From: Fluviicola sp. XM-24bin1
GTDB lineage: Bacteria; Bacteroidota; Bacteroidia; Flavobacteriales_D; Crocinitomicaceae
Direction: 5' to 3'
DNA: 64,000 nt
Assembly: GCA_003149635.1 (NCBI GenBank)
Contig: QCWI01000001.1
Coordinates: forward strand, 312,588-376,587
Part shown: one piece after another, positions 36,445-44,598 of the stretch
Position numbering within the stretch: the first letter of the stretch is position 1
How the letters are laid out: each line of letters begins with the position of its first letter
The notes under the pieces: model-generated
What the model was told of the DNA's origin: nothing
Database searches by the model: none
What the model saw: the letters and a program-made list of their open reading frames with translations, nothing else
Program-made: the position numbers and the translations under genes

Positions 36445-36452
36445 TACATTTG
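36445..36452 (+). promoter_or_regulatory. Possible -7 element (TACATTTG)
   Basis: An exact TAnnTTTG match, five bases before the ATG at 36457. The short gap after ctaA and this element suggest an internal promoter. Confidence 0.4.
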
Positions 36453-36456
36453 CTGC

Positions 36457-37248
36457 ATGTACTTGCTAGGATTGTTTTTATCGTTAATCATCGGAATCGT
36501 TCTCGGTTTGGTGGGTGGCGGTGGTTCCATTCTAACTGTACCTCTCGTGCATTACGTATTCGGTGAATCGCTATTTCTGGCGACGACCTACTCACTTTTC
36601 GTAGTTGCCATAGCAGCGGCCATTGGAGTGATCACTCGAATTCCCAAAAAGCAAATTGATTTTCGCGGTGGGATTGTTTTCGTCATCCCAAGTATGATTA
36701 CGGCGTTTTTGATTCGACGCTACGTGATGAATTTGTTCCCCATTTCTTTTTCATTGGGAGGATTTGAATTGTCTCGAGATTTAGCCATATCAGTCTTATT
36801 GATTATCGTGATGTTGTACACGGCATTCCGAACTATGTTTTCTACAAAGCCTCAATCAGGAGGTAGCGTAGGTGCGCCAACGGTAATTTTATTCGGTGTA
36901 TTCACTGGTTTACTGAGTGGATTTATTGGAGCCGGTGGAGGTTTTATTATCGTTCCCATCTTACTTCGTATGGGGCTTGATATGAAAAAAGCCGTAGGTA
37001 CTTCCATGTTTATCATTGCTATTCAATCAGCTGTTGCCTTAGCTGGAGATTTCTCTGGAAAGGCGTTGCAAGCAGGTAATCCAATCGATTGGCAATTACT
37101 TTCTTTAATCACTGCCGTAACCGTTGTCGGTGTTGTTGGTGGAGGCTTTTTACAAAAGTACTTCTCAGGTGGTGCCTTGCGTCAGGTCTTCAGTTATGCA
37201 TTGATCGGCGTTTCGGTCGGCATGATTGTTCAATTTGCGATGAGCTAG
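36457..37248 (+). CDS. TauE/SafE family sulfite exporter-like permease
   Basis: 263 residues and about eight membrane helices in two similar halves. Each half begins with a Gly-rich motif: IGIVLGLVGGGGSILTVPLV and GLLSGFIGAGGGFIIVPILL, as in TauE/SafE permeases. The family moves small anions such as sulfite, sulfoacetate or thiosulfate out or in; the substrate here is not known. The ATG at 36457 (MYLLGLFLSLI) is preferred. The position behind ctaA may be accidental. Confidence 0.9.
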   Translation: MYLLGLFLSLIIGIVLGLVGGGGSILTVPLVHYVFGESLFLATTYSLFVVAIAAAIGVITRIPKKQIDFRGGIVFVIPSMITAFLIRRYVMNLFPISFSLGGFELSRDLAISVLLIIVMLYTAFRTMFSTKPQSGGSVGAPTVILFGVFTGLLSGFIGAGGGFIIVPILLRMGLDMKKAVGTSMFIIAIQSAVALAGDFSGKALQAGNPIDWQLLSLITAVTVVGVVGGGFLQKYFSGGALRQVFSYALIGVSVGMIVQFAMS

Positions 37249-37459
37249 TCGTTTGCGATTTTCCGTGGGAATAGTATATTTGCCAACGCGGAAAAATTGA
37301 AGCATTTCGTTAATACGTGATTCTTTTTGATTAACGTTTTATCACTAGACTTTGCGATCGTTTTTTGGTCAGCCTCGGTCTTCGAAAGCTTCGTTTTATC
37401 CTTCGGCTGTTTCGACTTTGTTGAGTCGAGCCTCAGTCTTCGGACGCAAAGCGTCCTCT

Positions 37460-37533
37460 GGTCCTATAGCTCAGTTGGTTAGAGCACCTGACTCATAATC
37501 AGGTGGTCCCTGGTTCGAGCCCAGGTGGGACCA
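37460..37533 (+). tRNA. tRNA with CAT anticodon (elongator Met, or Ile2)
   Basis: A 74-nt cloverleaf with acceptor GGTCCTA/TGGGACC (one T-G pair), anticodon loop CTCATAA and T-loop TTCGAGC. It lacks initiator features (the 1:72 pair is G:C). A CAT anticodon can mean elongator Met or, after lysidine modification, Ile; sequence memory favours elongator Met. No CCA is fully encoded (CAC follows the discriminator A). Confidence 0.92.
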
Positions 37534-37539
37534 CATCAC

Positions 37540-37578
37540 AAAAGGTTCATCGAGCGGAGTCGAGATGAGCCTTTTTTT
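37540..37578 (+). terminator. Terminator of the tRNA transcript, built from a dispersed repeat
   Basis: AAAGGTTCATC pairs with GATGAGCCTTT and is followed by seven T. The loop region is CGAGCGGAGTCGA, a member of the short scattered repeat family. Confidence 0.8.
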
Positions 37579-37673
37579 GTTCATTTATTCTATCGGGCTG
37601 GGCTCGAGAGCCTACCTCGAACTATTTTGTTCTGTGAAACCAAGTGCTCGTCTTCAGAAGCTACGCTTCTTCT

Positions 37674-37687
37674 GGTGGGACCACATC
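37674..37687 (+). repeat. 14-bp copy of the tRNA 3' end
   Basis: GGTGGGACCACATC is identical to 37524-37537, which spans the 3' acceptor end of the tRNA. The two copies lie 150 bp apart in direct orientation, like the flanks of a small tRNA-targeted insertion or a partial tRNA duplication. Confidence 0.5.
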
Positions 37688-38083
37688 TAAATGGAATCTC
37701 GGAATATCCTGTGTTCCTTTTTCTTTTTTTAACGGCAGTGAAATTATGGGCTCGAACGAGCTTACCTCCGTTTTGTTTAACAGATCCTAAGAAATTTCCA
37801 TCTTCGCTAACGATCAGAAACTTTATATATGAAATCCGGTTCATTGTATTAATAGAGATTTTTGACTTGAATTGTCGATAGTTCTCGTACCTTTGAGGTA
37901 GCCAGTAAGAACTGGATTCATTATTTTTAGTAAAAGTCCTGTTCCATCCAAACAAGCAGAAGTTAATCGATCAAGTAATCCTTTGTAGAATTTCTTCAAC
38001 TTAGTCTGACTCGTTAGATTTTACTTTCACTCTAAATTTTGAGTTACGATACACAGATAAAGAATACTTGAACAAATCAATTT

Positions 38084-38521
38084 ATGGCGGACACCTTTAA
38101 TAAGAAAGAAAGAGAAAAGAAAAAGGCGCAAAAACGCAAAGAAAAGCAGCTAAAAAAAGAGGCGAAAAAAGAAGCTGGTTCATCTGGAAGTCTAGATGAT
38201 ATGATGGCTTATGTCGATGAAAATGGGGTAATCAGAGATACGCCGCCAGATCCGACGAAAAAGAAAAAGATTAACGCCAAGAACATTGAAATTGGTGTTC
38301 CTGCCAGAGAGAAAGTAGAAATAGACCCTATCATTGAGGGGACTTTGATCTACTTTGATGACCAAAAGGGATACGGGTTTATTAAATCTCCTGATAGTGA
38401 TGACAGTTTTTTCGTTCATCAAAATAATATTAGTGGAGATCCCCAAAAAGGTGCGAAAGTCAAATTCGAAAAAGAGAAAGGCCCTAAAGGTTGGGTCGCT
38501 GTGAGAGTGACAATTCTTTAA
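38084..38521 (+). CDS. Cold-shock domain protein with Lys-rich N-terminal tail
   Basis: 145 residues. The N-terminal 35 residues are almost all Lys, Glu and Arg (KKEREKKKAQKRKEKQLKKE). A short linker with MMAYVDENGVIRDTPPDP follows, as seen in related Bacteroidota proteins. The C-terminal cold-shock domain has the nucleic-acid-binding motif KGYGFIKSPDSDDSFFVHQNNI. It should bind single-stranded RNA or DNA in the cytoplasm and may act as an RNA chaperone (family knowledge). It reads alone after a long gene-poor gap. Confidence 0.9.
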   Translation: MADTFNKKEREKKKAQKRKEKQLKKEAKKEAGSSGSLDDMMAYVDENGVIRDTPPDPTKKKKINAKNIEIGVPAREKVEIDPIIEGTLIYFDDQKGYGFIKSPDSDDSFFVHQNNISGDPQKGAKVKFEKEKGPKGWVAVRVTIL

Positions 38522-38570
38522 GTATCAATGTTCTTGAGTTGATTGGACTCTAGATATTTTTAGAAGGTAT

Positions 38571-39350
38571 TCAAAACAACGTCAATGGGTCATCCAACTC
38601 GGGGTAATAATATTCTTCTTGAACTTCACGCACGTTGCCTAAAGCATTTTTCCCCTTCAACCTTCTAACGGTATGGGCTTTAATTTCAACATTGGAAGGA
38701 CGAATTAATGCTTGAATCTCCTCAGCGTTTCCTTCTAACCAGTTTTGAATTTCGTTTTCTGCCAAAATCAATGGCATGCGGGGTTCCTGTAATTTAGGAT
38801 TGTTGTGAATGTCCTTCATGAGATCGTTCCCCTTAGTCGTGACAATGGTCACTGTCGGAATGATTTCTCCCGTCATCGGATTCGTCCATTCGCTGCTCAA
38901 TCCAGCAACTAACATGTTTTCTCCATTGCTCTGCTGAATATAATGTGGGAAGGTTTTTCCGTGCTTATGGTGATGTTCATAAAATCCATCCAAAGGTATT
39001 ACCACACGATTTTTTTCTGCGGCATCTCGAAACGAAGGCTTTTCCAATATGGTTTCTCCACGCGCGTTCAAGGTCTTGTTCCAGATATCCGTCGCTTGAT
39101 TCTCATCTTTTACCCAATGTGGGATCAATCCCCAAGTGAAATGGTCTAATTCCAAGTGGTTGTCTTTTTTATAAAATGCCACCAATTCTGGATGTTCAAA
39201 TCCACTTACGTGATAATATTTAGAAGTGGGTTTGCCGCGTTTTTTTTCTTCCCAATTGCGACGCAGGTAGTCCAGTTCTTCTTCAGAAGCTCCGGCTCGG
39301 ATGGCATCGCGGTAGATACGTTCGGCAAGTTGGGCGGATTCATAGCACAT
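38571..39350 (-). CDS. SRAP domain protein (YedK/HMCES family)
   Basis: 259 residues from the ATG at 39350, giving MCYESAQLAERIY with the catalytic Cys at position 2, which requires this start. SRAP proteins crosslink to abasic sites in single-stranded DNA and protect them during replication; the N-terminal Met is removed so that Cys2 becomes the terminal residue. Other family marks are WGLIPHWVKD, NARGETI, RVVIPLDGFYEHHH and the DIHNNPKLQEPRMPLIL block. No SOS-related neighbour is seen. Confidence 0.94.
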   Translation of the reverse strand: MCYESAQLAERIYRDAIRAGASEEELDYLRRNWEEKKRGKPTSKYYHVSGFEHPELVAFYKKDNHLELDHFTWGLIPHWVKDENQATDIWNKTLNARGETILEKPSFRDAAEKNRVVIPLDGFYEHHHKHGKTFPHYIQQSNGENMLVAGLSSEWTNPMTGEIIPTVTIVTTKGNDLMKDIHNNPKLQEPRMPLILAENEIQNWLEGNAEEIQALIRPSNVEIKAHTVRRLKGKNALGNVREVQEEYYYPELDDPLTLF

Positions 39351-39498
39351 TGGATGAGGCTTAACTAATAAGTTAAGAATAAAGATTAGCAAAAACTAGT
39401 AAATGCAAAGAAGCATAAACGCATTTTTGCGTTGAAGGATTTTGGAGATTTTCTTCAAAGTCTTCCCTGGTTTGGCTTTCAGAGCAATTCCTCGAAAC

Positions 39499-39530
39499 AA
39501 AAAAAGCCACTCCTTATGAAGCGGCTTTAA
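39499..39530 (-). terminator. Terminator of the chalcone-isomerase-like gene
   Basis: On the minus strand, an AAAGCCGCTTC arm pairs with GAGTGGCTTT and is followed by a T-run, starting shortly after the stop at 39548. Confidence 0.8.
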
Positions 39531-39547
39531 ATATTTCATTAGAAAGG

Positions 39548-40105
39548 TTATGCTTTTCCAAGCATCTCGTTCTTCAATCCTGAATCTGCAGGTTTGCTTC
39601 CCAACCAAATAGAGAAGAGTGCTTTTTTGAATTCCAATCCTTCTACCAAGCCTTTGTAAGAACCATTGATGATTACCGCAGTTCCTTTTCCAGGTTTGTA
39701 AATGATCTGAATATCATCTCCCTTCTTGATCGGAGCAGAGAAGAATCCCTGAAACTTTGAAATCTCTGAGCTTGAAGCTTTCCCTTCAGTTACTTTTTCG
39801 AAACCTTCTTTTACCGTCTCGTTGAACTTCTCGCGTGTTACTTTATTCGAAACAATTTTGATATTGATTGCTTGAATTTCGTTTCCACTGATCACTTTGT
39901 TGGCATCTGTCGTTTGCTTCGGCAAATACAACGCCGCTACATAAAGATCCAACGTGTACTTCTCACGCAGCCCAGCTCCGTTGAAAACTAGATTCGTTCC
40001 TTTTACATCCAATTTCGCAGGAAATGTTTCTCCAGCTACTGTTCTGCTCTGAGCGAATAGGCCCGCAGACATCCCCACAAAAAGGAGTACTAATAAATTT
40101 TTCAT
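39548..40105 (-). CDS. Chalcone isomerase-like periplasmic protein
   Basis: 185 residues from the ATG at 40105 (MKNLLVLLFVGMSAGLFAQ, signal peptide). The longer frame to 40282 adds unlikely sequence and overlaps the divergent gene. The mature part fits the bacterial chalcone-isomerase-like domain: ETFPAKLDVKGTNLVFNGAGLREKY, DLYVAALYLP, and the end ALFSIWLGSKPADSGLKNEMLG. Bacterial members are not known to act on flavonoids, and some bind fatty-acid-like ligands; the role here is unknown. It is divergent from a membrane protein gene. Confidence 0.88.
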   Translation of the reverse strand: MKNLLVLLFVGMSAGLFAQSRTVAGETFPAKLDVKGTNLVFNGAGLREKYTLDLYVAALYLPKQTTDANKVISGNEIQAINIKIVSNKVTREKFNETVKEGFEKVTEGKASSSEISKFQGFFSAPIKKGDDIQIIYKPGKGTAVIINGSYKGLVEGLEFKKALFSIWLGSKPADSGLKNEMLGKA

Positions 40106-40207
40106 ATTACCGATTTTAATTTTTCGTTTTTTATGCAAACACCGTGCTAAAGATGCCCGAGTCCTACATTTTACTATATTTAGAGGTATAAATATAACCA
40201 TAAAGAC

Positions 40208-40816
40208 ATGATTATTCCAATTGTAATTTTTTCTGTAATCGGACTTGCATTCATCGTATTGGGTACGATGATTAACAAACAAAACAGCGGTGGTAACCGT
40301 GAAACAAGCAAGTTATTCGTAGCGCTCATGCGAGGTTTTGGGATCGCAGTAATTGTCATTGGAGTAACATATGCCGTTCTAGATGGCAAGGCTGCAGACG
40401 GCGAATGGTCTACCGATAATGTTCGAAATTTTGCAAAAATCGCATTGTTGACACCTGTGTTGATGATGATTTTGGTTGGATTCCGATTTATTCGTTTAAA
40501 TGCACGTGGAATCGGAAGAACAGGAGCTCTTTTGTGGATGGTGCTTTGGTTAGGAATCGGTGCGTACGGGTACGTTCAGATCCACAATTCTGGTAAAGGT
40601 TGGACGAAAGAAAGCAAGAAAGCCGTTACAGATCGCGTTATCGATTACGATCGTTTGTGTTATCTAGAGCAAGTAATGAAAATGTACGATACGCCTGAAG
40701 CGTACAACAAGGCCATTGAGAAAGATGCCGAGAAAATCGAAAAGGCCATGAAAGAAAACTGTGCTATCTGTGAAGTAGAAGCAGAAGAAGTTCAGGGCTT
40801 ACCGGATGATTTTTAA
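40208..40816 (+). CDS. Membrane protein of unknown function
   Basis: 202 residues with about four membrane segments: IIPIVIFSVIGLAFIVLGTMI, LMRGFGIAVIVIGVTYAVL, IALLTPVLMMILVGF and TGALLWMVLWLGIGAYGYV. A soluble C-terminal tail of about 75 residues (VDYDRL-like VIDYDRLCYLEQVMKMYDTPEAYNKAIEKDAEKIEKAM, given in part) has two cysteines in NCAICEVEAEE. A TATATTTAG promoter-like word lies about 35 bp upstream. It overlaps the convergent deacetylase gene by four bases. No family assigned. Confidence 0.65.
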   Translation: MIIPIVIFSVIGLAFIVLGTMINKQNSGGNRETSKLFVALMRGFGIAVIVIGVTYAVLDGKAADGEWSTDNVRNFAKIALLTPVLMMILVGFRFIRLNARGIGRTGALLWMVLWLGIGAYGYVQIHNSGKGWTKESKKAVTDRVIDYDRLCYLEQVMKMYDTPEAYNKAIEKDAEKIEKAMKENCAICEVEAEEVQGLPDDF

Positions 40817-41799
40817 CCTTTTGGGAAATCGCCTAACTGGTATAAATCTCTCAGGTATTTAACATCTGCATACTGAAGGGCCTCCATCTCTTTAACCCGT
40901 ACTTTTAATGGTTTAGGGTTGATTCCTTTTGGAACATTTTCAAGCTCTACCTCTTTCTTATATTTAACGGGGTGGACTACCATCTCGAAAGATTTTGATG
41001 TGCCCATGTCGGTTTCAGATACACGTTTCATCAATTTAACCAGACGATCGTAGCTGCCTAGTTTGAAGAAATGCTCGACAAAGAAATCATGTCCGTAAGT
41101 CTCTCCTTTTTTTAGATCTTCTATGTATTCGCCTTCTGCTTTTCGAAGGATCCATCTTCTCACTTGAACGCCATTATCCACGAGAACCATCCAGTTCAAA
41201 AGTTTGGGAGGTAGGAGCTGCTGATGATCTACACGCCAGCTTTCAAAATTATCATCAGTGATGTAATTGCTCAAAGTCGGACTTCGCATCGGAATACCTT
41301 TCCTTTTACAGAACGAGGCGCATAGTTGATACAATTTTTCATGTCCAGAATATACACCTTCATGAGAACTTACATGATAAGGTTCTCTTCCAGTCACACG
41401 TTTGAACGTTTCGTATTGGGCTTCTATTTCTTTTTCCAAACCAGTTTTACATCTGCGAAGCAAATTGTCCAAATAGGGGATGAAGGTAACGGCACTATTG
41501 CGTCGAAATTCCAAACGTCCCGAATCTCCGGTTTTTGCAATTTTTCGAATGTATGCTTTATCAGCTGTATATTGTGGACTGCCGCAAGTCAAGTTTAAGT
41601 GCAACCCAAGCCTCAACTCTCCTTTTTCGATGCGATCACCAAAAAGTTTGAAGAGTTTTTTGACCCGTTTTTCTAGGGTATGGTGTGTTACGAGAATATC
41701 AATGCAATCAATTTTATCCGCGACTTCCAGAATCCCATTATCAATTGGGTCGAAAATCCCATAATCATCCGCCGTAATTAGTAATTTGTTGTTCGCCAT
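40813..41799 (-). CDS. YdjC/ChbG-type carbohydrate deacetylase
   Basis: 328 residues, soluble. The YdjC family fold is recognised by LLITADDYG with the metal-binding Asp pair, LRLGLHLNLTCG with metal-binding His, and YHVSSHEGVYSGHEKLY, the second His motif. The family removes acetyl groups from N-acetylated sugars or modified hopanoids. The chain is longer than the usual 250-300 residues because of a C-terminal extension rich in charged residues. It lies five bp downstream of the coiled-coil membrane protein gene, so it is likely co-transcribed. Confidence 0.88.
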   Translation of the reverse strand: MANNKLLITADDYGIFDPIDNGILEVADKIDCIDILVTHHTLEKRVKKLFKLFGDRIEKGELRLGLHLNLTCGSPQYTADKAYIRKIAKTGDSGRLEFRRNSAVTFIPYLDNLLRRCKTGLEKEIEAQYETFKRVTGREPYHVSSHEGVYSGHEKLYQLCASFCKRKGIPMRSPTLSNYITDDNFESWRVDHQQLLPPKLLNWMVLVDNGVQVRRWILRKAEGEYIEDLKKGETYGHDFFVEHFFKLGSYDRLVKLMKRVSETDMGTSKSFEMVVHPVKYKKEVELENVPKGINPKPLKVRVKEMEALQYADVKYLRDLYQLGDFPKG

Positions 41800-41804
41800 G
41801 ACTC

Positions 41805-43274
41805 TTAGTTTTGATATTCGCGCAGTGCAATTTCAAGGGCATCAATCTCGGATTGGTAGCGTTGAATCGAATCGAGAATTTTGTCGCGCTCATCATCGAA
41901 TGCATCAAATTTCACCTTGAGTTTTTCGTAGTTATCCTGCTCCTCTTCGGACAGTTGATCCAATCCTATATCTTCTAAAGCATCCAATTTTTCATCAACT
42001 AACAGCGTTCGTTTTTCCAAGCTTGCGAGACTACGATATGCGGATTTAAGTGCGACAATTTTATCTTCTAATGAGTCTTTAGCAGTAAATGCTTTTTCAC
42101 TAGTATTTTTCACTTCACGGCGTAATTGCTCTACTTCGCGTGTATAACGCTTACTAGAAAAGGCTCCAATTAGGCTATTCGCCGTATTCATGGAAGATGA
42201 GAAAATAGTACCAATTTGAACCGTTGGCTCAGCACTCATCTCGAAGTACGTTTTAGTTTCCGCATTGACAATTGCCCTGCATTCTTTGGCAGCGGCAGTG
42301 AGGGCGGCGATCAATCCTGCTTCGTTAAATCTTTCTGGACCAATATCGAAGTCGGATTTACTATTTTCCTCTAGCGCGTAGTGGATTTCCATCAAATCCA
42401 TTTTGGCCTGATGAAAATGCGCACGGAACTTTCGTTTACTCGCCCACTGAGAAACAACATGATGCACAGCAAATAGGGACGTCAGTAACAAAGAGAGAAT
42501 GATACCAACGGCTTCCAGCCCTTCTAGCCGATCAGCGCTGCTTTCTTTTTCTTCGCCTTTGGATATTTTTTCAGGTTCCTGATCATCGTTGGCGCCATCT
42601 TCGCTTGGAGTTGGATTCGAAGTCGGGTTATTTTGCCCAGCTATTTGGGAAGTAGCATCGACCTTTTCAGGTTCGATTTTGGGTTTTATAGCACCGGTAT
42701 TTGTGCTTGTCCTCGGAGTTGGTCGAACAGGTTCAGGCGTTGTAGCAGGTTCGATATCTCCTTCATCTCCCATCCACATACCCGTATCTTGCAATGCGGC
42801 TGTATGTACAAATGTTCCTCGAGCATTAAGTTCTTTTTGAAAATACACGACCTTATCGACATTAGAACCTTGCTTCATTTGTGGTGTTTGCGGAGATGAA
42901 GTTTGATTCTCATTTTCTGAATCACCGGAACCCGAACCATCTGTTTGTTCTGTTTTGCCTGAAGTACTTCCGTCAAAAATACCACCCACCGCGTTGTCGG
43001 TGAATTGAAAGACAAAATACGGGACTGCAGTGACAATGAGCAAAGTGAATAATGCATAAGCTCTTCGCATAAGGTTTTCTCTCAGCAGCTTTCTTCTATA
43101 GTAAAAGACATTTTTCAAGGACTGGTTCAGATACTTGTTTATAGCTTTATCAAGCTCTAGAGAGTGAATTTCTTTAAATCCAAGACGCTTGACAAACAAT
43201 CCTTTGTCATCACCGATTTTCCACCTCTTGATATGAAGTAAGATAAAAAGGGCTTCAAAAAAGTTCAACAACAC
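41805..43274 (-). CDS. Two-pass membrane protein with C-terminal coiled coil; possible 5' nonsense mutation
   Basis: 489 residues from a GTG at 43274. Segments are AYALFTLLIVTAVPYFVFQF (about 71-90) and AVGIILSLLLTSLFAVHHVV (about 253-272), separated by a disordered Ser/Pro/Glu-rich region. The last 120 residues are a coiled coil (EVEQLRREVKNTSEKAF to SEIDALEIALREYQ). No family is recognised. The GTG start is weak. The same frame continues upstream through a TAA (43290-43292) to an ATG at 43361, adding MSTESNQNPKKPIFQVPDNYPES. The head FQVPDNYPES..AFEQKV resembles N-termini of Bacteroidota membrane proteins. The native protein is therefore probably 512 residues long. Confidence 0.6.
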   Translation of the reverse strand: MLLNFFEALFILLHIKRWKIGDDKGLFVKRLGFKEIHSLELDKAINKYLNQSLKNVFYYRRKLLRENLMRRAYALFTLLIVTAVPYFVFQFTDNAVGGIFDGSTSGKTEQTDGSGSGDSENENQTSSPQTPQMKQGSNVDKVVYFQKELNARGTFVHTAALQDTGMWMGDEGDIEPATTPEPVRPTPRTSTNTGAIKPKIEPEKVDATSQIAGQNNPTSNPTPSEDGANDDQEPEKISKGEEKESSADRLEGLEAVGIILSLLLTSLFAVHHVVSQWASKRKFRAHFHQAKMDLMEIHYALEENSKSDFDIGPERFNEAGLIAALTAAAKECRAIVNAETKTYFEMSAEPTVQIGTIFSSSMNTANSLIGAFSSKRYTREVEQLRREVKNTSEKAFTAKDSLEDKIVALKSAYRSLASLEKRTLLVDEKLDALEDIGLDQLSEEEQDNYEKLKVKFDAFDDERDKILDSIQRYQSEIDALEIALREYQN

Positions 43275-43289
43275 CTTTTGCTCGAACGC

Positions 43290-43361
43290 TTAGCTCTCAG
43301 GGTAATTATCGGGAACTTGAAAAATCGGCTTCTTCGGATTCTGATTTGATTCAGTGCTCAT
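43290..43361 (-). other. 23-codon leading reading frame, likely the severed start of the next gene
   Basis: ATG at 43361, stop TAA at 43290. It is in frame with the gene that begins at 43274; only AFEQK lies between them. The composition and the VPDNYP motif suggest that it is the true N-terminus of the membrane protein rather than an independent peptide. Confidence 0.5.
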
Positions 43362-43428
43362 AGTGATAGATGCAATAAGTTACGTGATTAAAGTAATAAA
43401 TTACCTTCAATCCATAGGTTTACCCCAC

Positions 43429-43456
43429 AAAAAAGCCCCAACACTGTTGAGGCTTT
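43429..43456 (-). terminator. Terminator of the small membrane protein gene
   Basis: On the minus strand, AAAGCC-TCAACA pairs with TGTTGGGGCTTT and is followed by a T-run, 22 bp after the stop at 43479. Confidence 0.75.
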
Positions 43457-43478
43457 GAGTATATCTTGAGAAGTTGAT

Positions 43479-43631
43479 TTACTCCTTGTCTTCAAAAATT
43501 CGTTTCGGTTGCAATTTTTCGAATACACCCAAAGTGATCCAATAAGGAACTACAAATCCTAACAAGAACAATAGCATCCAAAACGCCATTCCACCGATTA
43601 AAAGAAACGTTACAATACCAAATACACTCAT
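43479..43631 (-). CDS. Small membrane protein, 50 residues
   Basis: ATG at 43631. Sequence features: MSVFGIVTFLLIGGMAFW, then LLFLLGFVVPYWITLGV, then a charged tail FEKLQPKRIFEDKE. Two hydrophobic stretches suggest a small two-pass or hairpin membrane protein. It has its own terminator, which supports expression. Its length falls below many annotation cut-offs. It stands alone between the coiled-coil gene and the orphan regulator. Function unknown. Confidence 0.65.
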   Translation of the reverse strand: MSVFGIVTFLLIGGMAFWMLLFLLGFVVPYWITLGVFEKLQPKRIFEDKE

Positions 43632-43940
43632 GATGTTCGTTTTTTGTTGTCGTAAAATTAAGGAATTATTCGGTTCGGGAATTCAATTGCATCGGATTTT
43701 TCCAAAGATCATTTTGTCCGGTTTGCACAGAGCTGAAATTAATCGAATCTAAATTGATTTGAACGCCTCATTTACAGTGAAATAAGTTATTAACATTCCT
43801 AATTAGTCGAAAAATGCATGATAATAGTATTAATGGTGCCGAATCGTGAAGGCTTTTTCGTATCATTGTCATAGCTGATAACACTAATGGTGCCTGTTCG
43901 CCACTATTAACTTGTTCCTTCGGGAAAGAAAACTCTATGA

Positions 43941-44594
43941 ATGGGGAAATCGATACGAATTGCGATAGCTGAAGACCACGAACTCTTTCGAGAAGGCTTG
44001 ACCTCGTTATTTAAAGAGGAGGAAGGCATTACTCTTGTTTTCGAAGCTTCTAATGGTGAAGAATTACTGGGCAAACTCAAATCGAACAAGGTAGACGTTA
44101 TTTTGCTGGATTTAGAGATGCCTGTTCTGAGCGGGAAGCAAACCTTGAAACAACTGACTTCGAAATTCCCGAGTGTGCGTCCAATTGTACTCTCCATGTT
44201 CGAAGCAGATAAGTATATCTCACAAGCAATTAAGTTAGGAGCTAGAGGGTACCTTGCGAAGAATTGTAGCATTGAAAAGGTAATTGATGCTATCTATGCA
44301 GTGTATGAGCAAGGATATTACTTCGATGATGAGGTTTCTAAAATTCAACTGTTCAAGTTAGTTAGTGATGGTCGCGTCGAGGCAAAATTCACCGATGAAG
44401 ATCTCAGCGCGCGTGAGTTAGCCGTATTGGAGTTAATCTGCAACGAGAAGAAAAACAACGAAATTGCTGAAAAACTGTGCATTTCCGTTCGTACGGTAGA
44501 AGTACATCGTCAGAACTTACTTCGTAAAACGAATGCCAAAAATGTTGCAGGGCTCGTGATCTACGCCATCAAAAAAGGATACTTCGAGATTTAA
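43941..44594 (+). CDS. Orphan NarL/LuxR-family response regulator
   Basis: 217 residues. The receiver has IAEDHELFREG, the phosphoacceptor Asp in VILLDLEMPVLSG, SMFEAD, and the Lys in YLAKNCS. The HTH is LSARELAVLELICNEKKNNEIAEKLCISVRTVEVHR. It is the closest relative in the window to the kinase-linked regulator at 25327. No kinase lies next to it, so it may be driven by that kinase or another HisKA_3 protein (inference). Upstream are about 300 bp of AT-rich, gene-free DNA. Confidence 0.92.
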   Translation: MGKSIRIAIAEDHELFREGLTSLFKEEEGITLVFEASNGEELLGKLKSNKVDVILLDLEMPVLSGKQTLKQLTSKFPSVRPIVLSMFEADKYISQAIKLGARGYLAKNCSIEKVIDAIYAVYEQGYYFDDEVSKIQLFKLVSDGRVEAKFTDEDLSARELAVLELICNEKKNNEIAEKLCISVRTVEVHRQNLLRKTNAKNVAGLVIYAIKKGYFEI

Positions 44595-44598
44595 GCGC

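Larger units (their letters stand above)
37249..38083. other. Gene-poor stretch around tRNA-CAT with repeated hairpins
   Basis: Apart from the tRNA and its terminator no convincing gene is present. Two similar hairpin elements occur: GTCTTC-GGACGC-AAA-GCGTCC-TCTGGT at about 37435-37463 and GTCTTC-AGAAGC-TAC-GCTTCT-TCTGGT at about 37650-37676. The first runs into the tRNA 5' end; the second runs into a copy of the tRNA 3' end. A 121-codon frame on the minus strand (37590-37955) has no protein-like features. Downstream of 37700 the sequence is plain and AT-rich. Confidence 0.45.

Noticed and set aside
37664-37690. Second tRNA gene
   Set aside because: Only the 3' acceptor end is present; there is no anticodon arm or D-arm upstream.
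37590-37955. 121-codon frame on the minus strand, and an overlapping 118-codon plus frame
   Set aside because: Both cross the terminator-like and repeat elements after the tRNA, have no domain, signal or membrane pattern, and look like chance frames.
39396-39608. Minus-strand frame of 70 codons between the SRAP and chalcone-isomerase-like genes
   Set aside because: It runs through a clear terminator hairpin and overlaps the 3' end of the upstream gene in another frame.
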